DNA of 64,000 nt from Hyphomicrobiales bacterium (lineage in GTDB: Bacteria; Pseudomonadota; Alphaproteobacteria; Rhizobiales; Rhizobiaceae), in assembly GCA_900473745.1 (NCBI GenBank), contig UCMW01000007.1:738244-802243 (forward strand). The letters run 5' to 3'. The translations under genes were made by a program, and so were the position numbers. Of the stretch, positions 8,149 to 17,092 are shown one piece after another. Position 1 is the first letter of the stretch. Every line of letters starts with the position of its first letter. The notes beneath the pieces were generated by a model, which was not told where the DNA came from, did not search any database, and saw only the letters and a list, made by a program, of their open reading frames with translations.

Positions 8149-9165
8149 ATGAAGGGCATCCGGCAACTGGCCGAACATCTCGATATATCGATCGGGACGG
8201 TCTCCCGTGCACTGAACGGCAAGCCCGACGTCAACGAGGAGACCCGTCGGCGCGTGCTGGAAGCAGCCGAACAACTGGGCTATGTGGCGAACCAGGCCGG
8301 GCGATCCCTGCGCAAGGGCGCAACCGGCATCATCGGCTTCATGATGCAGACCGGCCACGACATCACCGGCCAGGGCGACACTTTCTTCATGCGCGTTTTC
8401 GATGGCATGCAGACGGTTCTGGCCCGCCACAAGCTCGATCTGGTCGCCCTGCTCTGTTCGTCCGAGGAAGACCCGGATGACTATTTGAAACGCATCGTCG
8501 CGCGCGGCTTTGCCGATGGCATCATCCTGTCGGCGACCCGATTTCAGGATCCCCGCTTCGAACTGCTGCACAAGACGAAGATCCCCTTCATCACGCTGGG
8601 GCGAAGTCAGACCGATGTCGGCCAACCCTGGTACGACCTCGATTTCGAGGGCATGGCAGAGGATGCGTTGGAGCGCCTGGTGGCGAAGGGTCATCGGCGG
8701 ATCGCGATGAGCCGGCCGCATGGCGACATCAACTTGGGCCATGTCTTCGAGAACCACTGCCGCGTCGTGCTCGCCCGCCACGGGCTCGAACTAGACCCGG
8801 CCAATGTCTATCGCTCTGGCCCGAACGAACCCGGCGGCTATCAGGTCGCCCAGCAGGTGATGAAGTCACGTAACCGACCGTCGGCAATCATCCTCCTCAA
8901 CGAAGCGACCGTGGTCGGATTCTACCGCGGACTGCAGGAGGTGGGATTGAAGCCAGGCAAGGACATCGCCGTCATCGGCCAATACAGCCCCCAGGCACAG
9001 TTCCTGAACCCGGTTCTGACCTGCTTCCGCCCCGACCTCAGGGCTCTTGGCATAGCGCTGGCCGAAAGCTTGCTCGCCACCATGCCGGATTTTGCCCATC
9101 ACTATCCCGACGCCGTCCGCCGCCGCCTTTGGCCGATGACGCTGATCGAGGGCGAAAGCGGCTGA
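8149..9165 (+). CDS. LacI family transcriptional regulator
   Basis: A 338-residue regulator. The N-terminal helix-turn-helix is KGIRQLAEHLDISIGTVSRAL followed by NGKPDVNEETRRRVLEAAEQ and the hinge-helix region, then a periplasmic-binding-protein-like sensor domain. The ATG at 8149 is preferred because GGAGGGG lies immediately before the alternative TTG at 8146. It is transcribed divergently from the sugar ABC operon and probably represses it until the sugar or a derivative is present. Confidence 0.92.
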   Translation: MKGIRQLAEHLDISIGTVSRALNGKPDVNEETRRRVLEAAEQLGYVANQAGRSLRKGATGIIGFMMQTGHDITGQGDTFFMRVFDGMQTVLARHKLDLVALLCSSEEDPDDYLKRIVARGFADGIILSATRFQDPRFELLHKTKIPFITLGRSQTDVGQPWYDLDFEGMAEDALERLVAKGHRRIAMSRPHGDINLGHVFENHCRVVLARHGLELDPANVYRSGPNEPGGYQVAQQVMKSRNRPSAIILLNEATVVGFYRGLQEVGLKPGKDIAVIGQYSPQAQFLNPVLTCFRPDLRALGIALAESLLATMPDFAHHYPDAVRRRLWPMTLIEGESG

Positions 9166-9186
9166 GGCGCAGCGCGTACCACCACC

Positions 9187-10170
9187 TTAGGCGCGCAGCG
9201 CTTCCTGACGATAGCCCGTATCGATCGTGACGTTCCCACCAACGGCCCTTGAGACACAAGCGCACATCTTCTCGCATTCGTGCCGCTCTTCGGGGGAGAA
9301 GAAGACATCACGATGGTCAAGAGGCGCAGAGGCATCGACGATGTTGACGGCACAGAGCCCACATTCGCCGCGCCGACAGTCGTAGACCATGTCGATCCCG
9401 GCCTCCATCAGCGCGTCCAGCATCGTCTGGTCGGCCCGCACCTCGACCGTGCGACCATATTGCGGCACCGTGACCGAGAACGGCTGCTCGGCGAAACGGC
9501 CGCTGTCTCCAAAGACCTCGAAGCGCAACCGGCTCATCGACCGCCAGCTCTCGCGCCAGGTGTTGCGCGCTGCTTCCAGCAAACCATGTGGACCGCAGAT
9601 GTATGCCTCTCCGTCGACCGGCAGGGCGGCAAATTCGGCCGCCAGATCGAGGGCCAGCCCCTCGTCCTGAACGAAGGTTGCAAGCCCCCCGCCCAACTCG
9701 GTCTGCAATTCCTCGACGAAGGCCATCTGGGCACGGCTCTTGGCGCCATAGATCAGCCGCACGGATTGACCGCGCGCGACCAATGCCTTCGCCATCCCGT
9801 AGATCGGAGTAATCCCGATGCCACCTGCGATCAGCAGATAGCGCGAGGCCCGCCAGGAGAGTTCGAAACGGTTCTCCGGCTCCGTCATCTCGGTTTGGTC
9901 ACCCAACGCCATTCCCCAGACGAAGGCCGATCCGCCGCGACTGTTTGGATGCAGCTTTACGGCGATCTTCAAGGTCCTTGGAGCGCTTGGAAGTACCGTA
10001 TAGGTTCGGATCGCCGGCTCGCCCCGAATGAGGACCTTGATATTGGTGTGCGACCCTGGATCGAAGGCGGATCGCAAGCCATCGACCGCGAATGTCACGG
10101 CCCGCACGTCCTCCGCCGGGGTTTCGATCTGAATGACACGCGCAGGGCGCCATTCCAGCTTGGAACGCAT
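9187..10170 (-). CDS. Rieske oxygenase reductase component (VanB-like ferredoxin reductase)
   Basis: A 327-residue reductase. An N-terminal flavin and NAD(P)H-binding reductase module is followed by a C-terminal plant-type ferredoxin domain with CRRGECGLC (C-x4-C-x2-C) and a fourth cysteine in MCACVSRA. The start is the ATG at 10168-10170 after GGGAGGACTTC; a TTG five codons upstream includes that ribosome site and is rejected. The layout is that of class IA reductases such as VanB. It passes electrons from NAD(P)H to the Rieske oxygenase encoded two genes upstream in the same operon. Confidence 0.9.
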   Translation of the reverse strand: MRSKLEWRPARVIQIETPAEDVRAVTFAVDGLRSAFDPGSHTNIKVLIRGEPAIRTYTVLPSAPRTLKIAVKLHPNSRGGSAFVWGMALGDQTEMTEPENRFELSWRASRYLLIAGGIGITPIYGMAKALVARGQSVRLIYGAKSRAQMAFVEELQTELGGGLATFVQDEGLALDLAAEFAALPVDGEAYICGPHGLLEAARNTWRESWRSMSRLRFEVFGDSGRFAEQPFSVTVPQYGRTVEVRADQTMLDALMEAGIDMVYDCRRGECGLCAVNIVDASAPLDHRDVFFSPEERHECEKMCACVSRAVGGNVTIDTGYRQEALRA

Positions 10171-10204
10171 GAAGTCCTCCCTCAATCTCAGTTCGTGGAC
10201 CCGA

Positions 10205-10948
10205 TCAGCCCGCCATCAAGGCGAGCGCCAGAACCTTCCGGCGCAGATCGGGTTGTTCCTCCAACACGAAGTCCAGGTTCTGCCGCGCCAGCCGCGCATG
10301 TTCGCGTGCCAATGCCTCCGCGCGCGCGCCCTCCCGCAGTTCGATCGCCGCAACAATTGCCTTGTGCTGCGCCTGCGCCACGACCAGCGTCCTATAGAAA
10401 GCAGGCGCATTGGATTCCGTGTTCACGAAGGCGTTGGGGCTTGCGAAGGGCAGGCTCGTCATGCGCTCGACCTCCCGCCGCAAGACTTCGCTGCCCGCGA
10501 GATCCCAGAGCAGCCGGTGGAACTTTCCGTTGAGTGCCTCGTAACGCTCGAAATTCATCGCATGAGCTTCGGCCTGCAGGACTTCATCTAACTGCGTCAC
10601 AACCTCGCGAATGGCCTTCATCCGCGCCGGCGTCACGCCCCGCTCCGCCGCCAGCCGGGCCGCCGTTCCCTCCAGAACACCGCGCAACTCGATGGAATCG
10701 ATCACCTCCTGCCTGCTGAAGGAACGTACGGCATAACCACCGGAAGGAATGAGTGACACCAACCCCTCCTGCTCCAGCCGCTGAAGCGCCGCCCGAAGCG
10801 GCGTGCGCGACACCGCGAGCCGCTCTGCGAGCGCCACCTCCGACAAGCGTTCGCCCGGTTCGATGTCACCAGTGAGGATGAGATCCCGGAGCCCGAGCAG
10901 CGCCTTTCCCGTCTGCTGCTTGGGCGCTTTTTCAGCATCGAGCCCCAT
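10205..10948 (-). CDS. GntR family regulator (FCD subfamily) of the oxygenase operon
   Basis: A 247-residue regulator with an N-terminal winged helix (LSEVALAERLAVSRTPLRAAL, then LEQEGLVSLIPSGGYAV) and a C-terminal helical FCD ligand domain. The ATG at 10946-10948 lies 4 nt after the oxygenase stop and 7 nt after GGAG. It sits between the oxygenase and reductase genes, as a co-transcribed local regulator. The TGTATACA palindromes upstream of the operon are the likely operators, and an aromatic acid such as vanillate or a relative is the likely effector by analogy with VanR. Confidence 0.88.
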   Translation of the reverse strand: MGLDAEKAPKQQTGKALLGLRDLILTGDIEPGERLSEVALAERLAVSRTPLRAALQRLEQEGLVSLIPSGGYAVRSFSRQEVIDSIELRGVLEGTAARLAAERGVTPARMKAIREVVTQLDEVLQAEAHAMNFERYEALNGKFHRLLWDLAGSEVLRREVERMTSLPFASPNAFVNTESNAPAFYRTLVVAQAQHKAIVAAIELREGARAEALAREHARLARQNLDFVLEEQPDLRRKVLALALMAG

Positions 10949-10952
10949 GCCG

Positions 10953-12014
10953 TCACTCCGCCGCAACGGAATGAGGACCAAGCTGCGGCTTCAGCTCCGC
11001 GTCGATCATCCGGTCGATCAGCTTGCGGGCCCACATCGATCCTGCATCGATGTTCAGATTGTAGAACTGGTGATCGGGGTTGGCATCGATCGCCCGCTGC
11101 TGCGCTTCGAGCACAACTTCGTCCTCATGGAAAACGCCGGCGACACCCTCGCGAAGCTCATGGGTCCGGGCCTGATTGCCGAGATCGTAGTTGCGCGCAA
11201 ACGCCCAGAAGTACAGACAGGTCTTGTCCGTCGACGGGGTGATCGTGTTCAGCACGTAACCGTTCACACCCTTGGACCGGTCGCCATGCTTGGCTCCCGT
11301 ACCGGCCTCGGCAACACCGACGTCGATGGTGACAGTGCATGGCGCCTCGAAACGAATGATCTGCCAGCGATCGACCTTGCCCGGTCGGCCATACTGCTTG
11401 CGCCAGAAGGGTGGCGGGTCGATGTCGTCCATCCAGCGGGTGATGTAGGCGAAGCGGTCCGAATGGCTTGCCTCGAACGGCGCCTCGGCAACGGCGCGAT
11501 TGCCGATTGAGGACCCATGCACGAAGGTTTCGTGCGTCAGGTCCATCAGGTTGTCGACGACGAGGCGATAGTCGCACTTCACCTCAATCATCTTGCCGTC
11601 GGCGGCCCAGTCGGGATCCTGGTTCCAATGCATGTCGGGCACGAGTGCCGGATCGGCAAGCGCCGGATCGCCCGGCCAGATCCAGATAAAGCGATGCTTT
11701 TCGGCGATCGGATACGACTTCACGCAGGCCGACGGATTGATCGTGTCCTGCGAAGGCATGTATACACAGCGACCCGTCTCGTCGAATTCGAGGCCGTGAT
11801 AACCGCAGACAACATTATCGCCTTCCAGCCGGCCCAGCGACAGCGGGACCAGCCTGTGCCAACAGGCATCGGCAAGCGCGACGGGCGCACCATTTTCCTT
11901 GCGATACAGGACGACAGGCTTGTTGCAGATGGTGCGCGGCAGAAGCTGACGCTTCAGTTCGACGTCGTAAGCCGCAACATACCAGGCATTCAGTGGAAAG
12001 GTGGGTTTGGACAT
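10953..12014 (-). CDS. Rieske non-haem iron oxygenase, vanillate O-demethylase (VanA)-like
   Basis: A 353-residue oxygenase component. The Rieske site is visible as CWH and, 17 residues on, CGYH (C-x-H...C-x2-H). The mononuclear iron motif is DLTHETFVH near residues 150-158, within the stretch NLMDLTHETFVH strongly typical of VanA. The start is the ATG at 12012-12014, with GAGGAGGAGC upstream. It probably demethylates or hydroxylates a methoxylated aromatic acid using electrons from the VanB-like reductase. The Trp in CWH where VanA proteins usually have Pro (CPHR) and the preceding divergent substrate region warn that the substrate may not be vanillate. Confidence 0.9.
   Translation of the reverse strand: MSKPTFPLNAWYVAAYDVELKRQLLPRTICNKPVVLYRKENGAPVALADACWHRLVPLSLGRLEGDNVVCGYHGLEFDETGRCVYMPSQDTINPSACVKSYPIAEKHRFIWIWPGDPALADPALVPDMHWNQDPDWAADGKMIEVKCDYRLVVDNLMDLTHETFVHGSSIGNRAVAEAPFEASHSDRFAYITRWMDDIDPPPFWRKQYGRPGKVDRWQIIRFEAPCTVTIDVGVAEAGTGAKHGDRSKGVNGYVLNTITPSTDKTCLYFWAFARNYDLGNQARTHELREGVAGVFHEDEVVLEAQQRAIDANPDHQFYNLNIDAGSMWARKLIDRMIDAELKPQLGPHSVAAE
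11759..11766. promoter_or_regulatory. TGTATACA palindrome inside the oxygenase gene
   Basis: The same 8-bp palindrome as upstream of the operon recurs about 250 bp inside the oxygenase reading frame. It could be an auxiliary operator for looping by the GntR regulator, or chance. Confidence 0.35.
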
Positions 12015-12051
12015 GACAGCTCCTCCTCTATAGCCAGGCAGGAAGCCACAA

Positions 12052-12131
12052 TGTATACATCCAGTCAAGCCTAGGCCACATCCGAGCTATGCGCTGGACG
12101 AAATCAGCTCCGATTCGTCATCCTGTATACA
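12052..12131. promoter_or_regulatory. Two TGTATACA palindromes upstream of the oxygenase operon
   Basis: TGTATACA occurs at 12052-12059 (within the 10-bp palindrome ATGTATACAT, 38 bp before the oxygenase start) and at 12124-12131. GT-N2-AC cores of this kind are common FCD-type GntR operators. They are the best candidates for binding by the GntR protein encoded inside the operon. Confidence 0.6.
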
Positions 12132-12189
12132 TCGCAGACTTTATCCCAGTCGTGAGTAGCGAGAAGCCTCTGCCGGTTCTGTCGCCATC

Positions 12190-12437
12190 TCCGTTCTGCG
12201 CTAACAATCGGAGGGCACTCGGCTACATCGAGGCGCTGGAGCAACTTGGCAAGTCAATCCCCGAGGATGTCTCCGTCCTCGGCTTCGACAATCGCAGCAT
12301 CGCCCCAGTTCACCATGCCGCGGCTGGCGACCTTCCACCTGCCGATCTTCGAGATAGATGCCAGGGCTTGTGGCCTCACCAACACAAATGATCAGTTGAA
12401 GGTCGAGTGCCTCCTCGGAGAACGCCAGTCGGCCTGA
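12190..12437 (+). pseudogene. Remnant of a LacI family regulator (C-terminal part)
   Basis: Two frames together read like the C-terminal sensor domain of a LacI-family regulator. First frame: FCANNRRALGYIEALEQLGK and then SIPEDVSVLGFDN. Second frame, after a shift near 12300-12310: FTMPRLATFHLPIFEIDARAC and onward to a TGA at 12435-12437. The DNA-binding domain is missing. The order and motifs (CAND..A.GA, EDVSV.GFD, TTFHLP..E) are those of this family. It is a dead regulator between the oxygenase operon and rhaI, possibly a relic of an older sugar locus. Confidence 0.75.
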
Positions 12438-12499
12438 TGATGCAGGGTTGCTGGAGCCGGGCCGTGCTAAACGCGTCGGCAGAGGATCGCCGATGCTGA

Positions 12500-13792
12500 C
12501 TAGACGATCCCGCCAGAACCACCCCTGACGGCCGGTCGTTCGCTGGCGACGCGCGCACGATAACCGCTCGCCCGATAGGTGGCCACAGGATCGATAGCGC
12601 CACCCGCACGGCGACGAGCTTCGGCCAGTATCGGCTCGACATCGGTCCGATAGGCCCTCTTCAAGGTCTCGGACGCCATCAGAGCGTCATTCTCGCTCTG
12701 GTGACTTTCGAGGGCGCCTCGATCGACAAGCAGGGCCTGCGCATAGGCACGGCGGATCTCGTTAGCGCTGGAAATGAGGCTTTCGATCGGATCGGTCACA
12801 TTATGGCTCTGGTCGATCATATGGGCTGGATGAAAGCCTTTCACCCCTCGATGCTCCGCATCGACGAGTTCGTTGAACACGAGGAAAAGCCGATAGGGAT
12901 CGATCGAACCGGCATCGAGATCGTCGTCACCATATTTCGAGTCATTGAAGTGGAAACCGCCAAGCTTGCCGAACTGGATGAGCCGAGCGACGATCATCTC
13001 GATATTCGTGTTCGGCGCGTGGTGGCCGAGATCGACAAGGCAGTAGGCCTTCTCGCCGAGCGTCTGCGCGATGAGGTAATTCGTGCCCCAGTCCTGTACG
13101 ACCGTAGAATAGAAGGCCGGCTCATACATCTTGTGCTCGGAGAACAGGCGCCAGTCGTCCGGGAGCGCCTTGTAGATATCTGCCATGGCCGCAAGGTAAC
13201 GCTCGAACTGACGGGTGAAACTTGCCTGGCCCGGGAAGTTCGACCCATCACCGATCCAGACGGTGAGCGCCTTGGAGCCGAGCGCCCGACCGATCTCGAT
13301 GCATTCGAGATTGTGCTCGACCGCCTGGCGGCGCGTTGCGGCATCGACATGGCTAAGCGAGCCATACTTGTAGGAATGCGCCTGATCGAGAGCGTCCGAG
13401 AAGGTGTTCGAATTCATCGCGTCGAAACCGAGCCCGAGTGCATCCGCCCTGTCTTTCAACGCCTTGGGATCCGCCTTGTCCCAGGGGATATGCAGCGACA
13501 CCGTCGGCGTGGCCCGGGTCAGCTGCTGGATGACCCCGCAATCGTCCAGCTTGTCGAAGATGTGGCGCGGCTCGCCCTGCCCCGGAAAGCGGGCGAAGCG
13601 CGTACCGCCGGTTCCCACACCCCAGGAGGGTACGGCGACAAAGAATTCGGCGACCTTTGCAGTGATCGCCTGGATGTCGATCGAGCTGCGGGCAAGCTTT
13701 TCGCCCAGCGCCTCATAGTCACTGCGCTGCGCAGCCTCGCGTCGCTGGTTCTCAGCCGCAACGATCTCGGCGGTAATACGGATCTCGCTCAT
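12500..13792 (-). CDS. rhaI: L-rhamnose isomerase, rhizobial type
   Basis: A 430-residue cytoplasmic isomerase that converts L-rhamnose to L-rhamnulose. It is a TIM-barrel sugar isomerase; probable metal ligands include the glutamate in FSEHKMYEPAF, the aspartate and histidines in LVDLGHHAPNTN and the aspartates in HFNDSKYGDDDLDAG. The ATG at 13790-13792 follows GTGGAGGAAAGA; the upstream GTG lies inside the ribosome site. It is the second gene after rhaD on the minus strand, 137 nt away, matching the rhizobial rhaDI order. Confidence 0.93.
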   Translation of the reverse strand: MSEIRITAEIVAAENQRREAAQRSDYEALGEKLARSSIDIQAITAKVAEFFVAVPSWGVGTGGTRFARFPGQGEPRHIFDKLDDCGVIQQLTRATPTVSLHIPWDKADPKALKDRADALGLGFDAMNSNTFSDALDQAHSYKYGSLSHVDAATRRQAVEHNLECIEIGRALGSKALTVWIGDGSNFPGQASFTRQFERYLAAMADIYKALPDDWRLFSEHKMYEPAFYSTVVQDWGTNYLIAQTLGEKAYCLVDLGHHAPNTNIEMIVARLIQFGKLGGFHFNDSKYGDDDLDAGSIDPYRLFLVFNELVDAEHRGVKGFHPAHMIDQSHNVTDPIESLISSANEIRRAYAQALLVDRGALESHQSENDALMASETLKRAYRTDVEPILAEARRRAGGAIDPVATYRASGYRARVASERPAVRGGSGGIV

Positions 13793-13929
13793 TCTTTCCT
13801 CCACCTTGCGCGATCGCCTGCGATCGAAGCGCGTATGTCTGCAGCCCTGATGGCGCCATCCTCGCCATCAGGTTCAATCTTGGCAAACGGTCTTCTGCCT
13901 GAGCGCCCGCGCCGCGTCTTCCGGAAACG

Positions 13930-16026
13930 TCAACGTGGGAAGCTCTGCGCATTGCCGGCATCGACATTGATGATGTTGCCGGTCGATTTCGCCGAGAGAT
14001 CGGAGGCGAGGAAGTAGATCGCCTCCGCAATGTCTTCCGGGAAGACATTCAGCTTTAGCATCGAACGATTGCGGTAATGCTCCTCGAGATCGGTGACTTC
14101 GATCTTCGAGGAGGCCGCACGCTGCTCGCGCCATTCGCCATTCCAGATCTTCGAACCGCGCAGAACCGCATCCGGATTGACCGTGTTCACACGGATGCCA
14201 GCATCTGCGCCTTCGAGCGCCAGGCAGCGGGCGAGATGAATCTCGGCCGCCTTTGCGGTGCAATAGGCGGACGCATTGGGCGATGAGGCGAGACCATTCT
14301 TCGAGGCGACGAAAACGACGTTGCCGCCGAGCTTCTGACGCCGGAACAGCCGGAAGGCTTCGCGCGAGACAAGGAAATAGCCGGTGGCCAGGATGCTGAT
14401 ATTCTTGTCCCACATCGCAAGCGTCGTGTCCTCAACCGGCGCCGACGAGGCGATCCCCGCATTTGAGACGAGAATGTCGACGCCGCCGAACTCAACACAG
14501 GCCTCGGCGAACGCACGGATAACCGCGTCCTCACGGGTTACGTCGAGCTGAAGGGAGCGGACCACGTCCGCACCATGTCGCTTCGAGAAGTCGGCAACCG
14601 TCTGCTCAAGTGCTGCCGCATCGATATCGGCCAGCACCACACAGGCGCCTTCCGCCATCAGCCGATCAGCAGTTGCCCGGCCGATACCACCGGCGCCCCC
14701 GGTGACGAAGGCAACGCGACCGGCAAGGCTCTTCGGCTTCGGCATACGCTGCAGCTTCGCCTCTTCGAGCAGCCAGTATTCGATATCGAACGCTTCCTGT
14801 TCCGGCAGTCCCTGATACTCGGAGACCGTCGAGGCGCCACGCATCACGTTGATCGCATTGACATAGAACTCACCGGCAATGCGGGCCGTCGCCTTATCCT
14901 TGGCAAAGGACAGCATGCCGACGCCAGGAACCAGGAAGATGACCGGGTTCGGATCGCGGATGGCAGGCGAATTGTCGTGCTTGCAGGTCTCGTAATAGCG
15001 GGTGTAGTCGGCGCGATAGGCTTCGAGCGCCTTGTCCAGACCGGCGAGAACCGCGTCCACATCCGGCTTTGCCGGATCGAAATCGACGATCAGCGGCCGG
15101 ATCTTGGTGCGCAGGAAATGGTCCGGGCAGGATGTTCCAAGCGCGCCGAGCGGCTGCAGATGGCTGGAATTGACGAATTCGAGCACGGCATCCTGATCGT
15201 CGAAATGGCCGAGCTTGCGCTCCGCCTTGCCGATACGGCCGCGGATTTCGGGCATCAGACGCGCGGCAATCGCTCGGCGCTCGTCTGTCGGCAGGCTCTT
15301 CGACACCGCACCGCCGAAGATCGTCTTGCCCTCGGTCTCCTTGGCAAACCACTCGATCGCCTTGTTGATGATCTCGAGCGTCAGCAGATAGCAGTCCCTG
15401 GCATCATCGGCCCAGGTGAACAGCCCGTGGCTTTCGAGAACCACGCCCTTCGCAGTCGGATTGGCCTTCACAAAGGCCTCGAGGTCGAGGCCGAGTTGGA
15501 AGCCGGGACGGCGCCAGGGGAGCCAGCCAATCTCGGAGCCGAAAACCTTCTGCGTCAATTCCCTTGAATTCTTAGCGGCCGCAATCGCGATGATCGCGTC
15601 CGGATGCATGTGATCGACATGCGTGAACGGCACGAAACCATGCAGCGGCGTATCGATGGATGCTGCGCGCGGATTGAGGTTGAAGGTGCAATGCGGCAGG
15701 AAACCGACCATTCGGTCTTCGTCATGCACACCCTGATAAATCCCCTTCAGTGCTTCCAGCTTGTCCTGGTAAAGCGTCGCGAAACCATCGAGCTTGATCG
15801 TGCCGACGTCGCCGCCGGATCCCTTGACCCAGAGAACCTTGACCGTCTGCCCCGTCAGCGGATCGATTTCCATCACCTTGGCAGAGGTGTTGCCGCCCCC
15901 GTAATTGGTGATGCGCTTGTCGGCACCCAGCAGGTTGGATCGATACAGAAGCTTGCCGGGCTCATCGAGCGTGGCGGCATAAGCATCATCCCAACGATTT
16001 TCGAGAAGGCGGGTTTGGCCCGTCAT
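13930..16026 (-). CDS. rhaD: Bifunctional rhamnulose-1-phosphate aldolase / short-chain dehydrogenase
   Basis: A 698-residue fusion. Residues 1 to about 420 form a class II aldolase domain with zinc-type histidines in THVDHMHPDA and LESHGLFTW. The C-terminal part from about residue 430 is an SDR dehydrogenase with AFVTGGAGGIG and the active-site YCTAK. The aldolase splits rhamnulose-1-phosphate to dihydroxyacetone phosphate and L-lactaldehyde, and the SDR half probably oxidises the lactaldehyde. The fusion is characteristic of rhizobial and other bacterial rhamnose loci. It is the first gene of the rhaDI operon, divergent from rhaR across 200 nt. Confidence 0.94.
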   Translation of the reverse strand: MTGQTRLLENRWDDAYAATLDEPGKLLYRSNLLGADKRITNYGGGNTSAKVMEIDPLTGQTVKVLWVKGSGGDVGTIKLDGFATLYQDKLEALKGIYQGVHDEDRMVGFLPHCTFNLNPRAASIDTPLHGFVPFTHVDHMHPDAIIAIAAAKNSRELTQKVFGSEIGWLPWRRPGFQLGLDLEAFVKANPTAKGVVLESHGLFTWADDARDCYLLTLEIINKAIEWFAKETEGKTIFGGAVSKSLPTDERRAIAARLMPEIRGRIGKAERKLGHFDDQDAVLEFVNSSHLQPLGALGTSCPDHFLRTKIRPLIVDFDPAKPDVDAVLAGLDKALEAYRADYTRYYETCKHDNSPAIRDPNPVIFLVPGVGMLSFAKDKATARIAGEFYVNAINVMRGASTVSEYQGLPEQEAFDIEYWLLEEAKLQRMPKPKSLAGRVAFVTGGAGGIGRATADRLMAEGACVVLADIDAAALEQTVADFSKRHGADVVRSLQLDVTREDAVIRAFAEACVEFGGVDILVSNAGIASSAPVEDTTLAMWDKNISILATGYFLVSREAFRLFRRQKLGGNVVFVASKNGLASSPNASAYCTAKAAEIHLARCLALEGADAGIRVNTVNPDAVLRGSKIWNGEWREQRAASSKIEVTDLEEHYRNRSMLKLNVFPEDIAEAIYFLASDLSAKSTGNIINVDAGNAQSFPR

Positions 16027-16089
16027 GACATCCTCCCTGCAATTATCTCATGGAACGCCGGCGACGATCCATCTCCTTCTTGTTCGCAG

Positions 16090-16208
16090 ATATCGCGCAG
16101 CTACCCGGAAATTGTCAATCAGTTTCGATCATTTCTTTTCATTGTGCGCTGCAATATCATTATTTTTGATCGTTTCTGATTGACAGCGTAAAAACATTGC
16201 GAATAAAT
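16090..16208. promoter_or_regulatory. Symmetrical divergent promoter/operator region of rhaDI and rhaRSTPQUK
   Basis: Inverted copies of a 17-mer lie at 16115-16131 (GTCAATCAGTTTCGATC) and 16168-16184 (GATCGTTTCTGATTGAC), identical in 14 of 17 positions when inverted, centres 53 bp apart. Each outer end contributes to a -35 box. Plus strand: TTGACA at 16180-16185 and ATAAAT at 16203-16208, spacing 17. Minus strand: TTGACA at 16119-16114 and a weak GATATC near 16095-16090. A repressor bound to both copies would cover both -35 boxes, fitting autoregulation by the DeoR-type RhaR. Confidence 0.75.
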
Positions 16209-16226
16209 CAACATCAGGAGGACCCC

Positions 16227-17039
16227 ATGCACGAACGCGAACGCCATCGCATTATTCTGAGCGCGATCCAGGAAAAGCCTGTGATCACGGTGCAGGACAT
16301 TGCCGAGCTGACCGAGGCTTCAGAAGCCACGATCCGCAGGGATATCGCGTCTCTTCATGTGCAGGGAAAGCTGAGGCGCGTCCGCGGTGGCGCAGAAGCC
16401 GTGCACCCGCCGCAGCTTGGAAATCTCGCAGCGCGCCCGTTCCGCGTTTCCGAATCGGTCAATATCGACAAGAAACGCGCAATTGCGCGCGCAGCCGTCG
16501 ATCTCTGCGAAGAAGGTGATTCGATCATCATCAACGGTGGCACCACCACCTTCCAGATGGTGCATTTCATGTCGGCCCGACGCCTCCAGGTCATGACAAA
16601 TTCTTTCGCGATTGCAGAACATCTGGTGAAGCATTCGAAGTGCACGGTCTCGGTGCCCGGCGGCGCGATCTATCGCGACCAGAGCCTGATCCTCTCGCCA
16701 TTCGAGAACGACGCGATCCGCAACTTCTATGCCCGCCGCATCTTCATCGGCGCGCAGGGCATCAATGCACTCGGCGTGATGGAATCGGATGCACTGGTCA
16801 TCCAGAGCGAACAGAAGCTGGTCCGCCAGGCAGAAGAGCTGATCGTCATGGTCGACTCTAGCAAATTCGCCAAGCGTTCGAGCCTGATCTTGTGTTCGCT
16901 CGACAAGGTCTCGACGATCATCACCGACGATGGAATTTCCGACGAGGCGACCGCCATGGTCACCGACGCCGGCGTAAGGCTCATGACCGTGAAGCCCATG
17001 GCTTCATCGGCAAGGGAGGATACCTCGTCGGTCGCTTAA
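16227..17039 (+). CDS. rhaR: DeoR family regulator of rhamnose catabolism
   Basis: A 270-residue repressor. The N-terminal helix-turn-helix (ERHRIILSAIQEKPVITVQD, with EASEATIRRDIASL) is typical of DeoR regulators, and the C-terminal DeoR sensor domain (IIINGGTTTFQMV, IFIGAQGIN) resembles sugar-phosphate isomerases. The ATG at 16227 follows AGGAGGACCCC; an in-frame start 10 codons upstream has no ribosome site. First gene of the transport operon and divergent from rhaD, as in Rhizobium leguminosarum. Its operators are probably the inverted 17-mers in the intergenic region. Confidence 0.92.
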   Translation: MHERERHRIILSAIQEKPVITVQDIAELTEASEATIRRDIASLHVQGKLRRVRGGAEAVHPPQLGNLAARPFRVSESVNIDKKRAIARAAVDLCEEGDSIIINGGTTTFQMVHFMSARRLQVMTNSFAIAEHLVKHSKCTVSVPGGAIYRDQSLILSPFENDAIRNFYARRIFIGAQGINALGVMESDALVIQSEQKLVRQAEELIVMVDSSKFAKRSSLILCSLDKVSTIITDDGISDEATAMVTDAGVRLMTVKPMASSAREDTSSVA

Positions 17040-17092
17040 GAGGAGGCGGCCGGGAGGAAAGGGTAAGCAGTTCATCAACCTGGGAGGAAAAC

